A stretch of 64,000 nt of DNA, taken from Hyunsoonleella pacifica (GTDB lineage Bacteria > Bacteroidota > Bacteroidia > Flavobacteriales > Flavobacteriaceae). The DNA is taken from assembly GCF_004310335.1 (NCBI RefSeq), contig NZ_SIRS01000003.1:434001-498000 (forward strand), in the 5' to 3' direction. The notes under the pieces were generated by a model. That model saw only the letters and a program-made list of their open reading frames with translations. It ran no database searches and had not been told where the DNA came from. A program made the position numbers and the translations under genes. The first letter of the stretch is position 1; each line of letters begins with the position of its first letter. This document shows, piece after piece, positions 26,947-37,394 of the stretch.

Positions 26947-26966
26947 GTGTTAATATTTATAGTACT

Positions 26967-26997
26967 AAAGGCTTCTAACTATATTAGAAGCCTTTTT
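26967..26997 (+). terminator. Hairpin terminator of asd
   Basis: Perfect 12-base stem AAAGGCTTCTAA / TTAGAAGCCTTT with a 5-base loop and a T run. Confidence 0.85.
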
Positions 26998-27049
26998 GCT
27001 TTAGTATGTTTTGCTTAGGTTGAACTTTATAGAACGTACTAAAACTAGT

Positions 27050-27178
27050 GCTATGGGCTGTTTTTAGTAGACGAGACTGCGTTAGGGATTGCAGTAGTAG
27101 CTTTTGCCGAGGCACGCATCGAGGCAAAACTTTTAACGGAAAGCCCGACCGCGCTTAAAGTGGGGTAACGCCCAAAAA
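27050..27178. repeat. Structured Bacteroidota intergenic repeat element
   Basis: A non-coding block that starts GACTGCGTTAGGGATTGCAG, contains an inverted TTTTGCC...GGCAAAA hairpin (27101-27130) and ends AAAGCCCGACC...GGGGTAACGCCC. I recall this order of blocks (GGGCGT...CCC, CGGGCTTTCC, AATCCCTAACGC) as a very common intergenic element in flavobacterial genomes. A second, divergent and oppositely oriented member lies at 53452-53560. Function unknown. Confidence 0.6.
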
Positions 27179-27242
27179 ACATTAACAATACCTAAACACT
27201 TTTAGGTAAAGTAATAGGCTATTTTTGTGGAAAAATAACCTG

Positions 27243-29402
27243 ATGAAAAAAATATTACTCATCTCAGTTATAACGATTATTATAATGGGATGTAAAGAAT
27301 ACCAAAACAAAACAATTGTTGTGAATTACCCTAAAACTAAAACTGTTGACACCATTGATTCTTATTTTGGTGTTGCCATAAAAGACCCTTATAGGTGGCT
27401 AGAAGATGATAGAAGTGATGATACCAAGGCTTGGGTTAAATTACAAAATAAAACAACTTTTGGCTACTTGGATAACATACCATTTAGAGAAGATTTAAAA
27501 GAACGCTTGTCGAAAATTTGGAATTATGAAAAAGTGAGTGCGCCTTTTATTGAAGGGAATTATACTTATTTCTATAAAAATGATGGGTTGCAAAACCAAT
27601 ATGTAATTTATCGTTACAATACTGGAGAAGACCCCAATACAGCTACAATATTTTTAGATCCTAATACGTTTTCTGAAGATGGCACAACATCGTTAGGTAA
27701 TCTGAGTTTTTCTAAAAATGGTAAAATTGCTGCTTATTCTATTTCAGAAGGTGGAAGTGACTGGCGTAAAATTCTAATCATGGATACTGAAAGTAAAACG
27801 ATTATAGAAGATACTTTAGTTGACATAAAGTTTAGTGGCATCTCTTGGTATAAAAATGAAGGGTTTTATTATTCTAGTTATGATAAACCTAAGGGTAGCG
27901 AATTATCTGCCAAAACAGACCAACACAAAGTGTACTATCATAAATTAGGTACGTCTCAACAAAATGATGTACTTGTTTTTGGAGGCACACCAGAAGAAAA
28001 GCACCGCTATATTTATGGTACTGTTACTGAAGATGATAACTACCTGATTATTTCTCCGAGAGTTTCCACCTCTGGTAATAAACTTTATATCAAAGATTTA
28101 TCTAAACCTAATAGTGAATTAATTACTGTTTTAGATCATACTGACAGTGATACTTATATTATTGATAATGTTGGTAGTAAGCTGTTTTTAGTAACCAATT
28201 TAAATGCACCTAATAAAAAAATTGTTTCCGTTGACGCATCAAACCCTAGTCCTAAACATTGGGTAGATGTAATTCCTGAAACAGAACATGTATTATTACC
28301 ATCTACAAGTGGAGGTTATTTTATCACAGAATATATGGTAGATGCTATCTCTAAAGTGTTACAATATGATTATAATGGAACATTGGTTAGAGAAATTGAA
28401 CTGCCTGGTGTTGGTAATGCTAATGGTTTTGGAGCAAAAAAAGAGGAGCAGCTAGATTATTACTCGTTTACAAATTACAATACGCCTTCTAGTATTTATA
28501 GATTTGATTTAAAGACTGGTAAATCTGAGCTATATTGGGAACCTTCCATCGCTTTTAATACTGAAGCCTATGAAAGTAATCAAGTATTTTTCACATCAAA
28601 AGACGGTACCAAAGTACCCATGATTATAACTCATAAGAAAGGATTAGAATTAAATGGTAAAAATCCAACTATTCTTTATGGTTATGGTGGTTTTAATATT
28701 AGTTTAAACCCATCTTTTAGTATTACAAATGCCGTTTGGATGGAGCAAGGTGGTATTCTTGCTGTTCCCAATTTAAGAGGTGGTGGTGAGTATGGCAAAA
28801 AATGGCATATTGCTGGTACCAAAATGCAAAAGCAAAATGTATTTGATGATTTTATTGCTGCTGGGGAGTATCTTATTGAAAATAACTATACCTCATCAGA
28901 TTATTTAGCAATAAGAGGTGGTTCTAACGGAGGCCTTTTAGTTGGAGCGGTTATGACGCAGCGTCCAGATTTAGCCAAAGTAGCACTGCCAGCTGTTGGA
29001 GTTTTAGATATGTTGCGTTACCATACATTTACCGCTGGAGCTGGTTGGGCTTACGATTATGGTACTGCCAACGATAACAAAGAAATGTTTGAATACCTTA
29101 AAGGTTACTCTCCTGTACATAATGTAAAAGAAGGTGTAGCCTATCCTGCTACTTTAGTTACAACAGGCGATCATGACGATCGCGTAGTACCTGCACATAG
29201 TTTTAAATTTGCTGCAGAATTACAAAGCAAGCAAACTGGAGATAACCCAACATTAATACGAATTGAAACCGATGCTGGCCATGGCGCAGGAACTCCTGTG
29301 AGTAAAACTATTGAACAGTATGCTGATATTTTTGGATTTACTTTATTTAATATGGGGTTTAAAACACTACCTAATAAAGCAAGCGAAACATTAAAAGACT
29401 AA
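27243..29402 (+). CDS. Prolyl oligopeptidase family serine peptidase, lipoprotein
   Basis: S9A peptidase that cleaves short peptides after proline. The ATG at 27243 gives a lipoprotein signal ([19 protein letters not shown]) with lipid-attached Cys; an upstream ATG at 27225 would add six residues and weaken the signal. The N-terminal [18 protein letters not shown] region and seven-bladed propeller precede the C-terminal hydrolase domain. Catalytic residues: Ser561 in GGSNGG, Asp in GDHDDRVVP and His in DAGHGAGTP. At about 719 residues it is full-length. Probably periplasmic, anchored in a membrane. Confidence 0.95.
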   Translation: MKKILLISVITIIIMGCKEYQNKTIVVNYPKTKTVDTIDSYFGVAIKDPYRWLEDDRSDDTKAWVKLQNKTTFGYLDNIPFREDLKERLSKIWNYEKVSAPFIEGNYTYFYKNDGLQNQYVIYRYNTGEDPNTATIFLDPNTFSEDGTTSLGNLSFSKNGKIAAYSISEGGSDWRKILIMDTESKTIIEDTLVDIKFSGISWYKNEGFYYSSYDKPKGSELSAKTDQHKVYYHKLGTSQQNDVLVFGGTPEEKHRYIYGTVTEDDNYLIISPRVSTSGNKLYIKDLSKPNSELITVLDHTDSDTYIIDNVGSKLFLVTNLNAPNKKIVSVDASNPSPKHWVDVIPETEHVLLPSTSGGYFITEYMVDAISKVLQYDYNGTLVREIELPGVGNANGFGAKKEEQLDYYSFTNYNTPSSIYRFDLKTGKSELYWEPSIAFNTEAYESNQVFFTSKDGTKVPMIITHKKGLELNGKNPTILYGYGGFNISLNPSFSITNAVWMEQGGILAVPNLRGGGEYGKKWHIAGTKMQKQNVFDDFIAAGEYLIENNYTSSDYLAIRGGSNGGLLVGAVMTQRPDLAKVALPAVGVLDMLRYHTFTAGAGWAYDYGTANDNKEMFEYLKGYSPVHNVKEGVAYPATLVTTGDHDDRVVPAHSFKFAAELQSKQTGDNPTLIRIETDAGHGAGTPVSKTIEQYADIFGFTLFNMGFKTLPNKASETLKD

Positions 29403-29456
29403 TTAAATTGCATCATTTATAGCATGTTTCCTCATAAGAAGCGTATTTTTTTATAG

Positions 29457-29464
29457 TACTTTTG
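29457..29464 (+). promoter_or_regulatory. -7 promoter element TACTTTTG for the ABC ATPase gene
   Basis: Exact TAnnTTTG match followed by C, ending 8 bases before the ATG at 29473. Implies a very short or absent 5' leader. Confidence 0.5.
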
Positions 29465-29472
29465 CTAAGGCT

Positions 29473-30384
29473 ATGCTCAACGTAAAAAACCTTTCTTTTA
29501 AATACGAAACAACTCCTGTTTTAAAGGATATTTCTTTTGAAGCAAAACAAGGGGAACATATTGCTATTATTGGGGAAAGTGGTTCAGGAAAAAGTACACT
29601 TTTAAAGTTACTTTATGGAGAGTTTGATTTAAATAGCGGACAAATATTTTGGAAAGATCAAGAAATTTTAGGTCCAAAATACAATTTGGTTATTGGCTAT
29701 AGTTTTATGAAGTATGTGGCACAAGAATTCGATTTGATGCCCTACACCTCTGTTGAAGAAAATATAGCAAAACACTTATCTCGATTTTTTCCTGAAGAAA
29801 CACAACAACGGGTAGACGAACTTATTAAAGTGGTAGAGCTAGAAGCTTTTGCAAAAACAAAAGTAAAGTCTTTAAGTGGAGGACAAAAGCAACGTGTGGC
29901 TTTAGCTAGAGCTTTAGCTAAACAGCCCGAAATATTGTTATTAGATGAACCTTTTAGCCATATAGACAATTTTAAAAAACAAAGCTTAAGACGCAAAGTA
30001 TTTAGGTATTTAAAAGAGCAAAATATTACTTGCATTATTGCAACGCACTCTAAAGAAGATGTACTAGGTTTTGCTGATAGAATGATAGTGCTAGACCATA
30101 ACACAATTGTAGCAAATGCAGTACCTCAAGATCTATTTGAAATACCAAAATCGCCATTAATTGCTGCATTTTTTGGAGAGTTTAATACTATTGATGGTGC
30201 TATTATTTATGCACACCAACTTAAAGTTGTAGCTACATCTCACTTAAAAGCAATTGTAAAACAATCGTATTATAAAGGCAGATTTTATTTGATTGAAGCT
30301 GTTTTAAACAAACAAAATATATTTTTTGAGCATAGCACTTCACTAAAAAAAGATACAACGGTTTGCCTTGAAATTGACAACTAA
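29473..30384 (+). CDS. ABC transporter ATP-binding protein (PotA/FbpC-like)
   Basis: A 303-residue ATPase with Walker A GESGSGKST (34-42), Q-loop region, ABC signature LSGGQKQR (~134-141), Walker B ILLLDEPFSH and the H-loop ATHS. Beyond residue ~225 it has a C-terminal extension with beta character (KGRFYLIEAVLNK) like the regulatory domain of polyamine or iron(III) importer ATPases. No permease or binding protein lies beside it, so its partners are encoded elsewhere or it acts differently. Converges with the MMPL gene with a two-base gap. Confidence 0.88.
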   Translation: MLNVKNLSFKYETTPVLKDISFEAKQGEHIAIIGESGSGKSTLLKLLYGEFDLNSGQIFWKDQEILGPKYNLVIGYSFMKYVAQEFDLMPYTSVEENIAKHLSRFFPEETQQRVDELIKVVELEAFAKTKVKSLSGGQKQRVALARALAKQPEILLLDEPFSHIDNFKKQSLRRKVFRYLKEQNITCIIATHSKEDVLGFADRMIVLDHNTIVANAVPQDLFEIPKSPLIAAFFGEFNTIDGAIIYAHQLKVVATSHLKAIVKQSYYKGRFYLIEAVLNKQNIFFEHSTSLKKDTTVCLEIDN

Positions 30385-30386
30385 AT

Positions 30387-32639
30387 TTATTTGTCAAATT
30401 TCTTTAATAGTGCTGGGAGGTAAAAAATATCGGTAATTAATGCTATAGCCACTGTAATTGCACATAAAGCTCCAAAATCTCTTACTGAAGGTGTTGCGCT
30501 AGATGCAATAATTAAAAACCCTCCAACTAAAGCAATTGTGGTAGATAATAATGCACTCCCAGTGTAATGCATAGCATTATTCATTCGTTCTTCCGCTGTG
30601 CCTTGTATCCTTTTATTCTTTCTATACTTGTGTACTAAATGGATGGTGTCGTCCATAGCTATACCTAGCATAATAGGTGTAATCATGGCCGTAGAAACAT
30701 CCAAAGGAATATCAAATAAACTCATAAAAATAGCTAAAATGGCTAGTGGTAAAACGTTTGGAATTAAAACTAAAATGGTGGTTTTTAAACTTCTTATAAA
30801 AAACCATAAACATAAAAAGGCCACAAAAAATGCCGCAAAAAACGACTTGAACTGCGTTTCTAAAATAAATTTATTGAGTTGAGCAAACACTACGGCAAAT
30901 CCGTTAATTTTTAAATGATATTTACTGGTATCAAACGTAGATTTAAAAGTACTTTCAATATCTAAAAGCAATTGTTCCAGCTGAGATGTTTTTATATCTC
31001 TAAGGCTAATTGTAATGCCAGCTGAGCTTAAATCGTCTGCAAACAATTTAAAAAAACTATTATCTGCACTTTCAACAGAAGCTAAAGTGCTTCTTATCTT
31101 TTTTTCTGAAATATTAGATTGAAATAAAACTGGAGATCTTTTCTCTAAAAAAGATTTAATATCAACTATAGATACTGGTGCTGTAATTATTGGATTATTT
31201 TCTAATTTGTTTTGAAAATCTTCCAATCGTTTCATCGCTTCCTTATTCAATATGCTAGTACCATCCGCCATAGAGATATCTAGTTGTAATCTCGAACTGC
31301 TATTAAGTTGTTTTTCCACAATTCGTAAATCTTGTTTTGCTTTTCCTTCAGCTAGGAGATCTAAAGAATCTGTATCGATTTTTACGTTAAAAACAGAGTA
31401 CAATCCATAGAATAACACTAAAGTAAATACGGCAATAATGCTTGTTTTATATTGAGAAGTTATACGATTAATCCAATTAATAAAGCCTGTTTGGCTTACT
31501 ATTTTTAAGGACAAAATTGGTTTAGTAGCTTTAAAGTCGAGATTCATAAAACTAAACCCAATAATGGTAATGATATACACCAGAAAAAAACTTAACACTA
31601 AACCAATACAGGTAAAAACGCCCATATTTTTAAATGCAGGTAATGGTGATAAATACAAAGCAAAATAGCCTACAAAAGTGGTTAGTGTTGTATAAAAACA
31701 TGGTGTTATACTTTTACGAACAGCCAATGCTAGAAGTTCTACTTTATTTAAGGTTTTATTAATGAGTCCTTCTTTGTGGTATATGTTTATAATATGCACT
31801 GCATCACTTACACTATATACCATTAAAATAGTGGGAATAAGCATTGATATCATATTCAATGCAAATCCTAGTGAAGTAATAATACCAAATAGCAACGATA
31901 CTGGTACAGCTACAGATAAGAGAGAAACAATTAAATATCGTTTACTTGGAAGCAAGAACAATAGCATTAAAGTAATAACCAAAACCGTTAAAACTCCAAA
32001 CAATAAACTCTCCTTGTAAATACCTTTACTATAGGCTTCATTTAACACTGGTGGCCCTGTTAAAAAATAATCTTTATAAAGGCTTTCTATCGTATTTCTT
32101 ATTTCACTGGCAATAATTTCTCGTTTCTCTTCAATTTGCGGTGTTGGGTTTAATTGAATATAGAAAAACTGATGTTTAAAGTCTTTTGATACTAGTTGTG
32201 TGCTTATGTTAGGTAACTTTGATAATAGATTTTTTAATCCCTTTTCACTACGCTGCGTGTTATACAAATCATCAAAAACAATTTTACCACTGTTATAAAT
32301 AGGATATTTGGCCTTTGCTAAACTAAACGATGTGTTCACAAAAGAAAGTGCTTCTATACGTTTATGTAATTGTAAAAGTTTTTGTCGTTCTACCTCTCCA
32401 ATGGCATTTTCAACAGGAAACATGGCTATAAAAATCTCATCAGAGCCAAATTCTTCTTGAAAATCTATATAAGCTTTATAGCTTGGATCATCTTCTAAAA
32501 ACCAAATAGACAAAGAATTGTCTATACTCAATTTATTGGCAGTTTGATAGCTGGCAAGTCCCATTAATAATGCTAATAGTACTATAATTGCAAGTCTAAA
32601 CTTTATAATGGTTTTTATGATGCTTTGTAACCGGTTCAC
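30387..32639 (-). CDS. MMPL/RND-family transporter
   Basis: A 750-residue protein with the RND duplication: one N-terminal helix (IIKFRLAIIVLLALLMGLA), a periplasmic loop, a five-helix block (~215-375), then a second helix-loop-block set ending near 745. Sterol-sensing-like core segments contain the charged motif MVYSVSDAVHIINIYHK and its counterpart GIAMDDTIHLVHKYRK, typical of MMPL proteins (HAE3-like). Such transporters move lipids, hopanoids or hydrophobic compounds using the proton gradient. No membrane-fusion or outer-membrane partner gene is adjacent. Substrate unknown. Confidence 0.9.
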   Translation of the reverse strand: MNRLQSIIKTIIKFRLAIIVLLALLMGLASYQTANKLSIDNSLSIWFLEDDPSYKAYIDFQEEFGSDEIFIAMFPVENAIGEVERQKLLQLHKRIEALSFVNTSFSLAKAKYPIYNSGKIVFDDLYNTQRSEKGLKNLLSKLPNISTQLVSKDFKHQFFYIQLNPTPQIEEKREIIASEIRNTIESLYKDYFLTGPPVLNEAYSKGIYKESLLFGVLTVLVITLMLLFLLPSKRYLIVSLLSVAVPVSLLFGIITSLGFALNMISMLIPTILMVYSVSDAVHIINIYHKEGLINKTLNKVELLALAVRKSITPCFYTTLTTFVGYFALYLSPLPAFKNMGVFTCIGLVLSFFLVYIITIIGFSFMNLDFKATKPILSLKIVSQTGFINWINRITSQYKTSIIAVFTLVLFYGLYSVFNVKIDTDSLDLLAEGKAKQDLRIVEKQLNSSSRLQLDISMADGTSILNKEAMKRLEDFQNKLENNPIITAPVSIVDIKSFLEKRSPVLFQSNISEKKIRSTLASVESADNSFFKLFADDLSSAGITISLRDIKTSQLEQLLLDIESTFKSTFDTSKYHLKINGFAVVFAQLNKFILETQFKSFFAAFFVAFLCLWFFIRSLKTTILVLIPNVLPLAILAIFMSLFDIPLDVSTAMITPIMLGIAMDDTIHLVHKYRKNKRIQGTAEERMNNAMHYTGSALLSTTIALVGGFLIIASSATPSVRDFGALCAITVAIALITDIFYLPALLKKFDK

Positions 32640-32670
32640 TGTTATAATAACATAAAATTCTAAGTAAGTA

Positions 32671-33120
32671 TTATTCTATCTTAACAATTGCAAAGTTAAG
32701 GCTTCTAAATGTTACCTGTTCCCCAACTTTTTTAGACAATAGTAATTTTGCTATAGGTGTAGACGCAGAAATAGCATAAAACTTATCATTATTATATTTT
32801 ATTTCTCCTGCACTTATCGCTATAAAATAATTAAGATTTGTAGTGTATACCAAACATCCTAAACTTATAGTTTCTGAAGTTTTTTCAATATTAATTTTAG
32901 AAAGAGTTTCCTTTACTTTTTGAATTTCAGCCAGTTGCTTTCCTGCTTTTTCTCGTTCTAATTGAAGCATTGCTCTACCTGTTTCATGCTTATCTCCAGC
33001 AGAACTTTTAGTTTCAGATAACAATGAATTTTGAATTTCAGAAATTGTATGCTGTATAGTCTCTAAACGCTGATTTAGAAAATCTTCGCATTGTTTATAT
33101 AGTTGTTGTTTTATTATCAT
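32671..33120 (-). CDS. GreA/GreB-like protein
   Basis: A 149-residue protein with an N-terminal coiled coil carrying SSAGDKHETGRAMLQLEREK, the pattern seen in Bacteroidota Gre-like proteins, and a C-terminal FKBP-like beta domain (GCLVYTTNLNYFIAISAGE, TPIAKLLLSKKVGEQVTF). Gre factors bind the RNA polymerase secondary channel and promote transcript cleavage. This form is shorter than GreA at the N-terminus and the tip acidic residues are not clearly conserved, so the cleavage role is uncertain. It lies between the MMPL transporter and the FAD oxidoreductase on the same strand. Confidence 0.7.
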   Translation of the reverse strand: MIIKQQLYKQCEDFLNQRLETIQHTISEIQNSLLSETKSSAGDKHETGRAMLQLEREKAGKQLAEIQKVKETLSKINIEKTSETISLGCLVYTTNLNYFIAISAGEIKYNNDKFYAISASTPIAKLLLSKKVGEQVTFRSLNFAIVKIE

Positions 33121-33162
33121 TTAAAAAAAGAAATGTCTACCAGTTAGAATGGTAAAAGTTAG

Positions 33163-34275
33163 TTATATCAAATCTGCTAATTCCTTTCCAATTAAGCTAC
33201 CAATTGCAACACCCATTCCTCCCAAACGCACACCACAATATACATTATTTGATACTTGTTTTACAATTGCTTTTTTCTGTTTACCAACACCCATAATACC
33301 GCTCCAACGGTGCGCAATTTCAAAAGAATCATTTGGTAGAATAATAGTTTTTAAAAGTGACTCTAATGTGTTTTGAATGATTTTTGTTTCTCCAAATTCT
33401 GAAGTTTCTTCTGTTTTAAAATCTAGATGTCTACCTCCTCCAAATAAAATTCTGTTGTCAATATTTCTAAAATAATAATAGCCTCTATCTAAATGAAATG
33501 TTCCTTTTATATGAAGGTTTTTAATAGGTTTTGTAATTAATACTTGAGCACGGGCAGGTGTGACGCTTTCATTTAAAAGTTGAGAAGCAAAACCATTAGT
33601 GGCTATTACTAGTTTAGATGCTGAAAACTCAAAATAACAGGTTTTAATTTTTACTGAATTTATACCCTCTGAAAAATCTTCAACAGTTACGGTATTTAAA
33701 ATCTTAATATGTTTTGATTGCACTAATTCAAGTAATGCTTCCATCATACATCCAGTATCAATTTGTCCTTCAAACTGGTTAAATATATAATCTTCTTGAA
33801 TAGCTTTAAACTTGAAGATATTATCTTTTAAGCTAAAGACATCATCTTTAAAAATTGGTTTAAATAAAGCGTTAATCTGTCTTTTTTGCGCTTTACAATG
33901 GCTAAATAATTCTTCATCTTTTTTTAAAAACAGCTCATACCCTCCTAATTGTTGAAACTTTAGTTGTTTATCTCCAATTACTGTCCTTAATAATTTTAAA
34001 CCCTCTACGCGTTTTTTTATTAGCTGAAACACCTCTTCTTCTGTATGGGATTTTAAATCGTCTAATATTTCGTTTAAGCTACCAAAACATGCAAATCCTG
34101 CATTTTTGGTACTCGCGCCTTGTGGTAATGTACCACGTTCTAAAATGATTATTTTTGCTTTTGGATAACGTTCTCTTAATTGTAAAGCACAATTAAGCCC
34201 TACAATACCACTGCCAACTATACAAAAGTCTACATTAGATAGCCATGTTTTTATTTCCCAATAAGAGAGTTGCAT
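33163..34275 (-). CDS. FAD-dependent oxidoreductase (DAO/glycine oxidase family)
   Basis: A 370-residue protein with the FAD-binding Rossmann motif CIVGSGIVGLNCALQL at residues 18-33 and the Glu at the second beta-strand end (IIILERG). The second conserved block is the substrate/FAD segment (RAQVLITKPIK) and the C-terminal GVGKQKKAIV ... GVRLGGMGVA, typical of D-amino-acid oxidase/sarcosine oxidase-like enzymes. The substrate is not predictable. It is 42 bases upstream of the Gre-like gene on the same strand. Confidence 0.85.
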   Translation of the reverse strand: MQLSYWEIKTWLSNVDFCIVGSGIVGLNCALQLRERYPKAKIIILERGTLPQGASTKNAGFACFGSLNEILDDLKSHTEEEVFQLIKKRVEGLKLLRTVIGDKQLKFQQLGGYELFLKKDEELFSHCKAQKRQINALFKPIFKDDVFSLKDNIFKFKAIQEDYIFNQFEGQIDTGCMMEALLELVQSKHIKILNTVTVEDFSEGINSVKIKTCYFEFSASKLVIATNGFASQLLNESVTPARAQVLITKPIKNLHIKGTFHLDRGYYYFRNIDNRILFGGGRHLDFKTEETSEFGETKIIQNTLESLLKTIILPNDSFEIAHRWSGIMGVGKQKKAIVKQVSNNVYCGVRLGGMGVAIGSLIGKELADLI

Positions 34276-34410
34276 AAGTGCTAAGTTACTGCTTTATGTT
34301 TATCTAACCTGATTTAGGTTTGAGGATAAAATGCTTGTGTTTTGCCTAGCACAGTCTAAACATTTGAAATAAAAATCAATGCTTAAATTAAGTCTTAAGA
34401 TTACAACATA

Positions 34411-34442
34411 AAAAAACTCCGAAAATAATTTCGGAGTTTTTT
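34411..34442. terminator. Terminator of the fabH-accB-accC unit
   Basis: AAAAAACTCCGAAA and TTTCGGAGTTTTTT form a 14-base perfect stem with a 4-base loop, directly after the accC stop (minus strand); symmetrical, so usable from both sides. Confidence 0.85.
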
Positions 34443-34444
34443 AG

Positions 34445-35788
34445 TTATGCTTTTGGCATTTCAAAGTCTTCCATAAACTTTGTAGTATAGTTACCAGCTA
34501 TATAATCTGGATGATCCATAAGTGCTCTATGGAATGGTATTGTGGTTTTTATACCTTCAATAACAAACTCATCTAAAGCACGCTTCATTTTATTTATAGC
34601 TTCTTCTCTGGTTTGCGCCGTTGTAATCAACTTTGCTATCATAGAATCGTAATTTGGCGGAATAGTGTAACCTGCGTACACATGTGTATCTAAACGCACA
34701 CCATGTCCTCCTGGAGCATGTAGCGTAGTTATTCTTCCTGGAGAAGGTCTAAACCCATTATAGGGATCTTCTGCATTTATTCGACATTCTATGGAATGTA
34801 ATTTTGGATCGTAATTTTTACCTGAAATTGGCACACCTGCAGCTACTAAAATTTGTTCTCTAATTAAATCAAAATCAATAACTTGCTCTGTAATTGGGTG
34901 CTCTACTTGAATACGGGTATTCATTTCCATAAAGTAGAAATTACGGTGTTTGTCTACTAAAAATTCTACTGTTCCTGCGCCTTCGTAGTTAATATACTCA
35001 GCAGCTTTTACTGCAGCATCTCCCATTTTTTTACGCAATTGTGGCGTCATAAATGGCGAAGGTACTTCCTCTGTTAATTTTTGGTGGCGACGCTGTACTG
35101 AACAATCTCTTTCTGATAAATGACATGCTTTCCCACGAGAATCTCCTACAATTTGAATTTCAATATGTCTTGGCTCTTCTATAAGTTTTTCCATGTACAT
35201 ATCGTCATTCCCAAAAGCTGCTTTACTTTCTTGTCTTGCTGAATCCCAAGCATCCTTAAGGTCTTCTTTTTTAAATACACCTCGCATACCTTTACCTCCA
35301 CCTCCAGCTGATGCTTTAAGCATTACTGGATAACCAACTTCTTCAGCTAGTTTTTCACATTCTTCATAAGATTCTATGATACCTTCACTTCCTGGAACAC
35401 AAGGCACACCTGCTGCTTTCATTGTAGCTTTTGCATTGGCTTTATCTCCCATTTTATTAATCATTTCAGCCGAAGCTCCAATGAACTTGATACCATGTTC
35501 TTCACAAATCTCTGAAAACTTAGCATTTTCAGATAAGAAACCGTATCCTGGATGTATCGCATCAGCATTTGTTATTTCTGCCGCTGATATTACATTAGAC
35601 ATCTTTAAATATGAATCTGTACTAGAAGGTGGTCCTATACAAACGGCTTCATCAGCAAACTTAACATGTAAGCTTTCCGCATCTGCAGTAGAATATACTG
35701 CTACGGTTTTTATTCCCATTTCTTTACAAGTTCTAATTACGCGAAGCGCAATTTCACCTCTATTGGCAATCAATATTTTTTTAAACAT
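34445..35788 (-). CDS. accC: Biotin carboxylase subunit of acetyl-CoA carboxylase
   Basis: Carboxylates biotin on BCCP with ATP and bicarbonate, the first half-reaction of fatty-acid synthesis. The ATG at 35788 gives [16 protein letters not shown] and 447 residues, the standard AccC length; an upstream in-frame ATG at 35833 lies in the repeat-rich gap and is unlikely. ATP-grasp motifs are visible ([27 protein letters not shown] with the catalytic Glu/Arg/His region). Last gene of the fabH-accB-accC unit, followed by a strong terminator. Confidence 0.97.
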   Translation of the reverse strand: MFKKILIANRGEIALRVIRTCKEMGIKTVAVYSTADAESLHVKFADEAVCIGPPSSTDSYLKMSNVISAAEITNADAIHPGYGFLSENAKFSEICEEHGIKFIGASAEMINKMGDKANAKATMKAAGVPCVPGSEGIIESYEECEKLAEEVGYPVMLKASAGGGGKGMRGVFKKEDLKDAWDSARQESKAAFGNDDMYMEKLIEEPRHIEIQIVGDSRGKACHLSERDCSVQRRHQKLTEEVPSPFMTPQLRKKMGDAAVKAAEYINYEGAGTVEFLVDKHRNFYFMEMNTRIQVEHPITEQVIDFDLIREQILVAAGVPISGKNYDPKLHSIECRINAEDPYNGFRPSPGRITTLHAPGGHGVRLDTHVYAGYTIPPNYDSMIAKLITTAQTREEAINKMKRALDEFVIEGIKTTIPFHRALMDHPDYIAGNYTTKFMEDFEMPKA

Positions 35789-35799
35789 AACGTCTTGAA

Positions 35800-35870
35800 T
35801 TAAAAATTTCAAATTCCAATCGCCAAATTCCAAATATTGGACTTTGAGATTTGTGTATTGGAATTTTTAA
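35800..35870. repeat. AT-rich inverted repeat between accB and accC
   Basis: The element AAATTCCAAT and its relatives occur three times in direct or inverted form: TTAAAAATTTCAAATTCCAAT at 35800-35820, CCAAATTCCAAATATTGG at 35823-35840 and ATTGGAATTTTTAA at 35857-35870. The outer ends are inverted copies of each other. It separates two subunits of one enzyme and could form an RNA hairpin. Confidence 0.5.
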
Positions 35871-35874
35871 TAGG

Positions 35875-36369
35875 TTATGATGGATCTACTAAAAATAGTG
35901 GTTGATCGAATTCTACAGGAGAAGAATCATCAACTAAAATTTTAACTACTTTACCGGAAACTTCCGATTCTATTTCGTTGAAAAGCTTCATTGCTTCAAT
36001 AATACAAAGTACATCTCCTTCAGCAATGGTTTGACCTACCTCAACAAATAAAGGTTTATCTGGAGATGGCTTTCTGTAGAATGTTCCTATAATTGGAGAT
36101 TTTATTGTAATATATTTTGATGTATCGTCTGCAGCTGCTGGTTCTTCTGGTTTAGCAGGTTCTGCAGCTGCTGGTGCAGCAATTTCTGCAATAGGAGCAG
36201 GAGCTTGCGCTATTTGTGGTGCAGCAACAGGCGCATATTGTACTGTAGATGCGTCGTTATCTGATCCTGTTCTGATGGTAATTTTTACATCATCCATCTC
36301 TAATTTAACCTCGCTTGCTCCAGATTTAGCAACAAACTTGATTAAGTTTTGAATCTCTTTTAAATCCAT
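35875..36369 (-). CDS. accB: Biotin carboxyl carrier protein
   Basis: Carries the biotin that shuttles CO2 from AccC to the carboxyltransferase. A 164-residue protein with the N-terminal helical region ([19 protein letters not shown]), a flexible Ala/Pro linker (about residues 48-80) and the C-terminal biotinyl domain with the modified Lys128 in IEAMKLF. Gene order fabH-accB-accC on one strand, with 23 bases after fabH, indicates a fatty-acid synthesis operon. Confidence 0.97.
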   Translation of the reverse strand: MDLKEIQNLIKFVAKSGASEVKLEMDDVKITIRTGSDNDASTVQYAPVAAPQIAQAPAPIAEIAAPAAAEPAKPEEPAAADDTSKYITIKSPIIGTFYRKPSPDKPLFVEVGQTIAEGDVLCIIEAMKLFNEIESEVSGKVVKILVDDSSPVEFDQPLFLVDPS

Positions 36370-36392
36370 AATTCAGCTATTGGTATTAATGA

Positions 36393-37394
36393 TTAGTTTT
36401 TAGAGTTATAGGCCCATTTTAAATAAATGGCTCCCCAATTAAATCCGCCGCCAAAAGCAGCAAATATTACATTATCGCCTTTCTTAAGTTGTGATTCATA
36501 ATCATTCAGTAATAATGGTAGTGTAGCAGACGTAGTATTTCCATATTTATGGATATTTATCATTACTTTTTCTTCTGCTAAATCTATACGTTGTGCTGTA
36601 GCATCAATAATTCTTTTATTGGCTTGATGTGCTGCTAGCCAATCAACTGAGTCTTTATCTAGATTATTACGTTCTAGAACTTTAGCCGTTGCATCAGCCA
36701 TATTAAATACAGCATTTTTAAATACTGTTCTTCCTTCTTGAAATGCGTAATGGCCGCCTTCATCTAAAGCTTCATGTGTTAATTCATAGGCTGAACCACC
36801 GTATGTCGCCTGTAAAAACTCACGTCCTGTTCCATCACTTCTTAAATATTCATCTTTAAGCCCTACATCTTCATTAGTTGGCTCAAAAAAAGCTGCACCT
36901 GCACCATCACCAAAAATAATACATGTAGCTCTGTCCTTGTAATTAATAAGAGAAGACATTTTATCAGCACCTATTAAAAGTACATTTTTGTAGCGTCCAG
37001 ATTCAATGTAAGACGCTGCTACAGACATTCCATATAAAAAACTTGAACATGCAGCATCCATATCAAAAGAAAATGCATTTGTAGCTCCAATTTTAGCTGC
37101 TGTATAGGATGCAGTAGAAGCTGCTTTCATATCTGGTGTAGCTGTAGCTACTATTACTAATTCTATATCTTTAGGGTCTATCCCCTTTTTATCAATAAGA
37201 TTCTGGGCTGCTTTAATAGCTAGGTAAGACGTACCTTTGCCATCTTCTTTTAAGATACGGCGTTCTTTAATTCCAGTACGTGTGGTTATCCATTCGTCAT
37301 TAGTATCAACCATGGTTTCAAGCATTTGATTGGTTAATACATACTCTGGAACATAAGCTCCTACCGCGGTAATTGCTGCTGAGATTTTACTCAT
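36393..37394 (-). CDS. fabH: Beta-ketoacyl-ACP synthase III
   Basis: Starts fatty-acid chains by condensing acyl-CoA with malonyl-ACP. A 333-residue protein with the catalytic triad: Cys116 in DMDAACSSFLYG, His in LAAHQANKRI and Asn in HKYGNTTSATLPLL. The N-terminal TNDEWITTRTGIKERR motif is diagnostic. First gene of the fabH-accB-accC unit; the rpmF unit upstream is ended by a separate terminator (37525-37554). Confidence 0.96.
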   Translation of the reverse strand: MSKISAAITAVGAYVPEYVLTNQMLETMVDTNDEWITTRTGIKERRILKEDGKGTSYLAIKAAQNLIDKKGIDPKDIELVIVATATPDMKAASTASYTAAKIGATNAFSFDMDAACSSFLYGMSVAASYIESGRYKNVLLIGADKMSSLINYKDRATCIIFGDGAGAAFFEPTNEDVGLKDEYLRSDGTGREFLQATYGGSAYELTHEALDEGGHYAFQEGRTVFKNAVFNMADATAKVLERNNLDKDSVDWLAAHQANKRIIDATAQRIDLAEEKVMINIHKYGNTTSATLPLLLNDYESQLKKGDNVIFAAFGGGFNWGAIYLKWAYNSKN

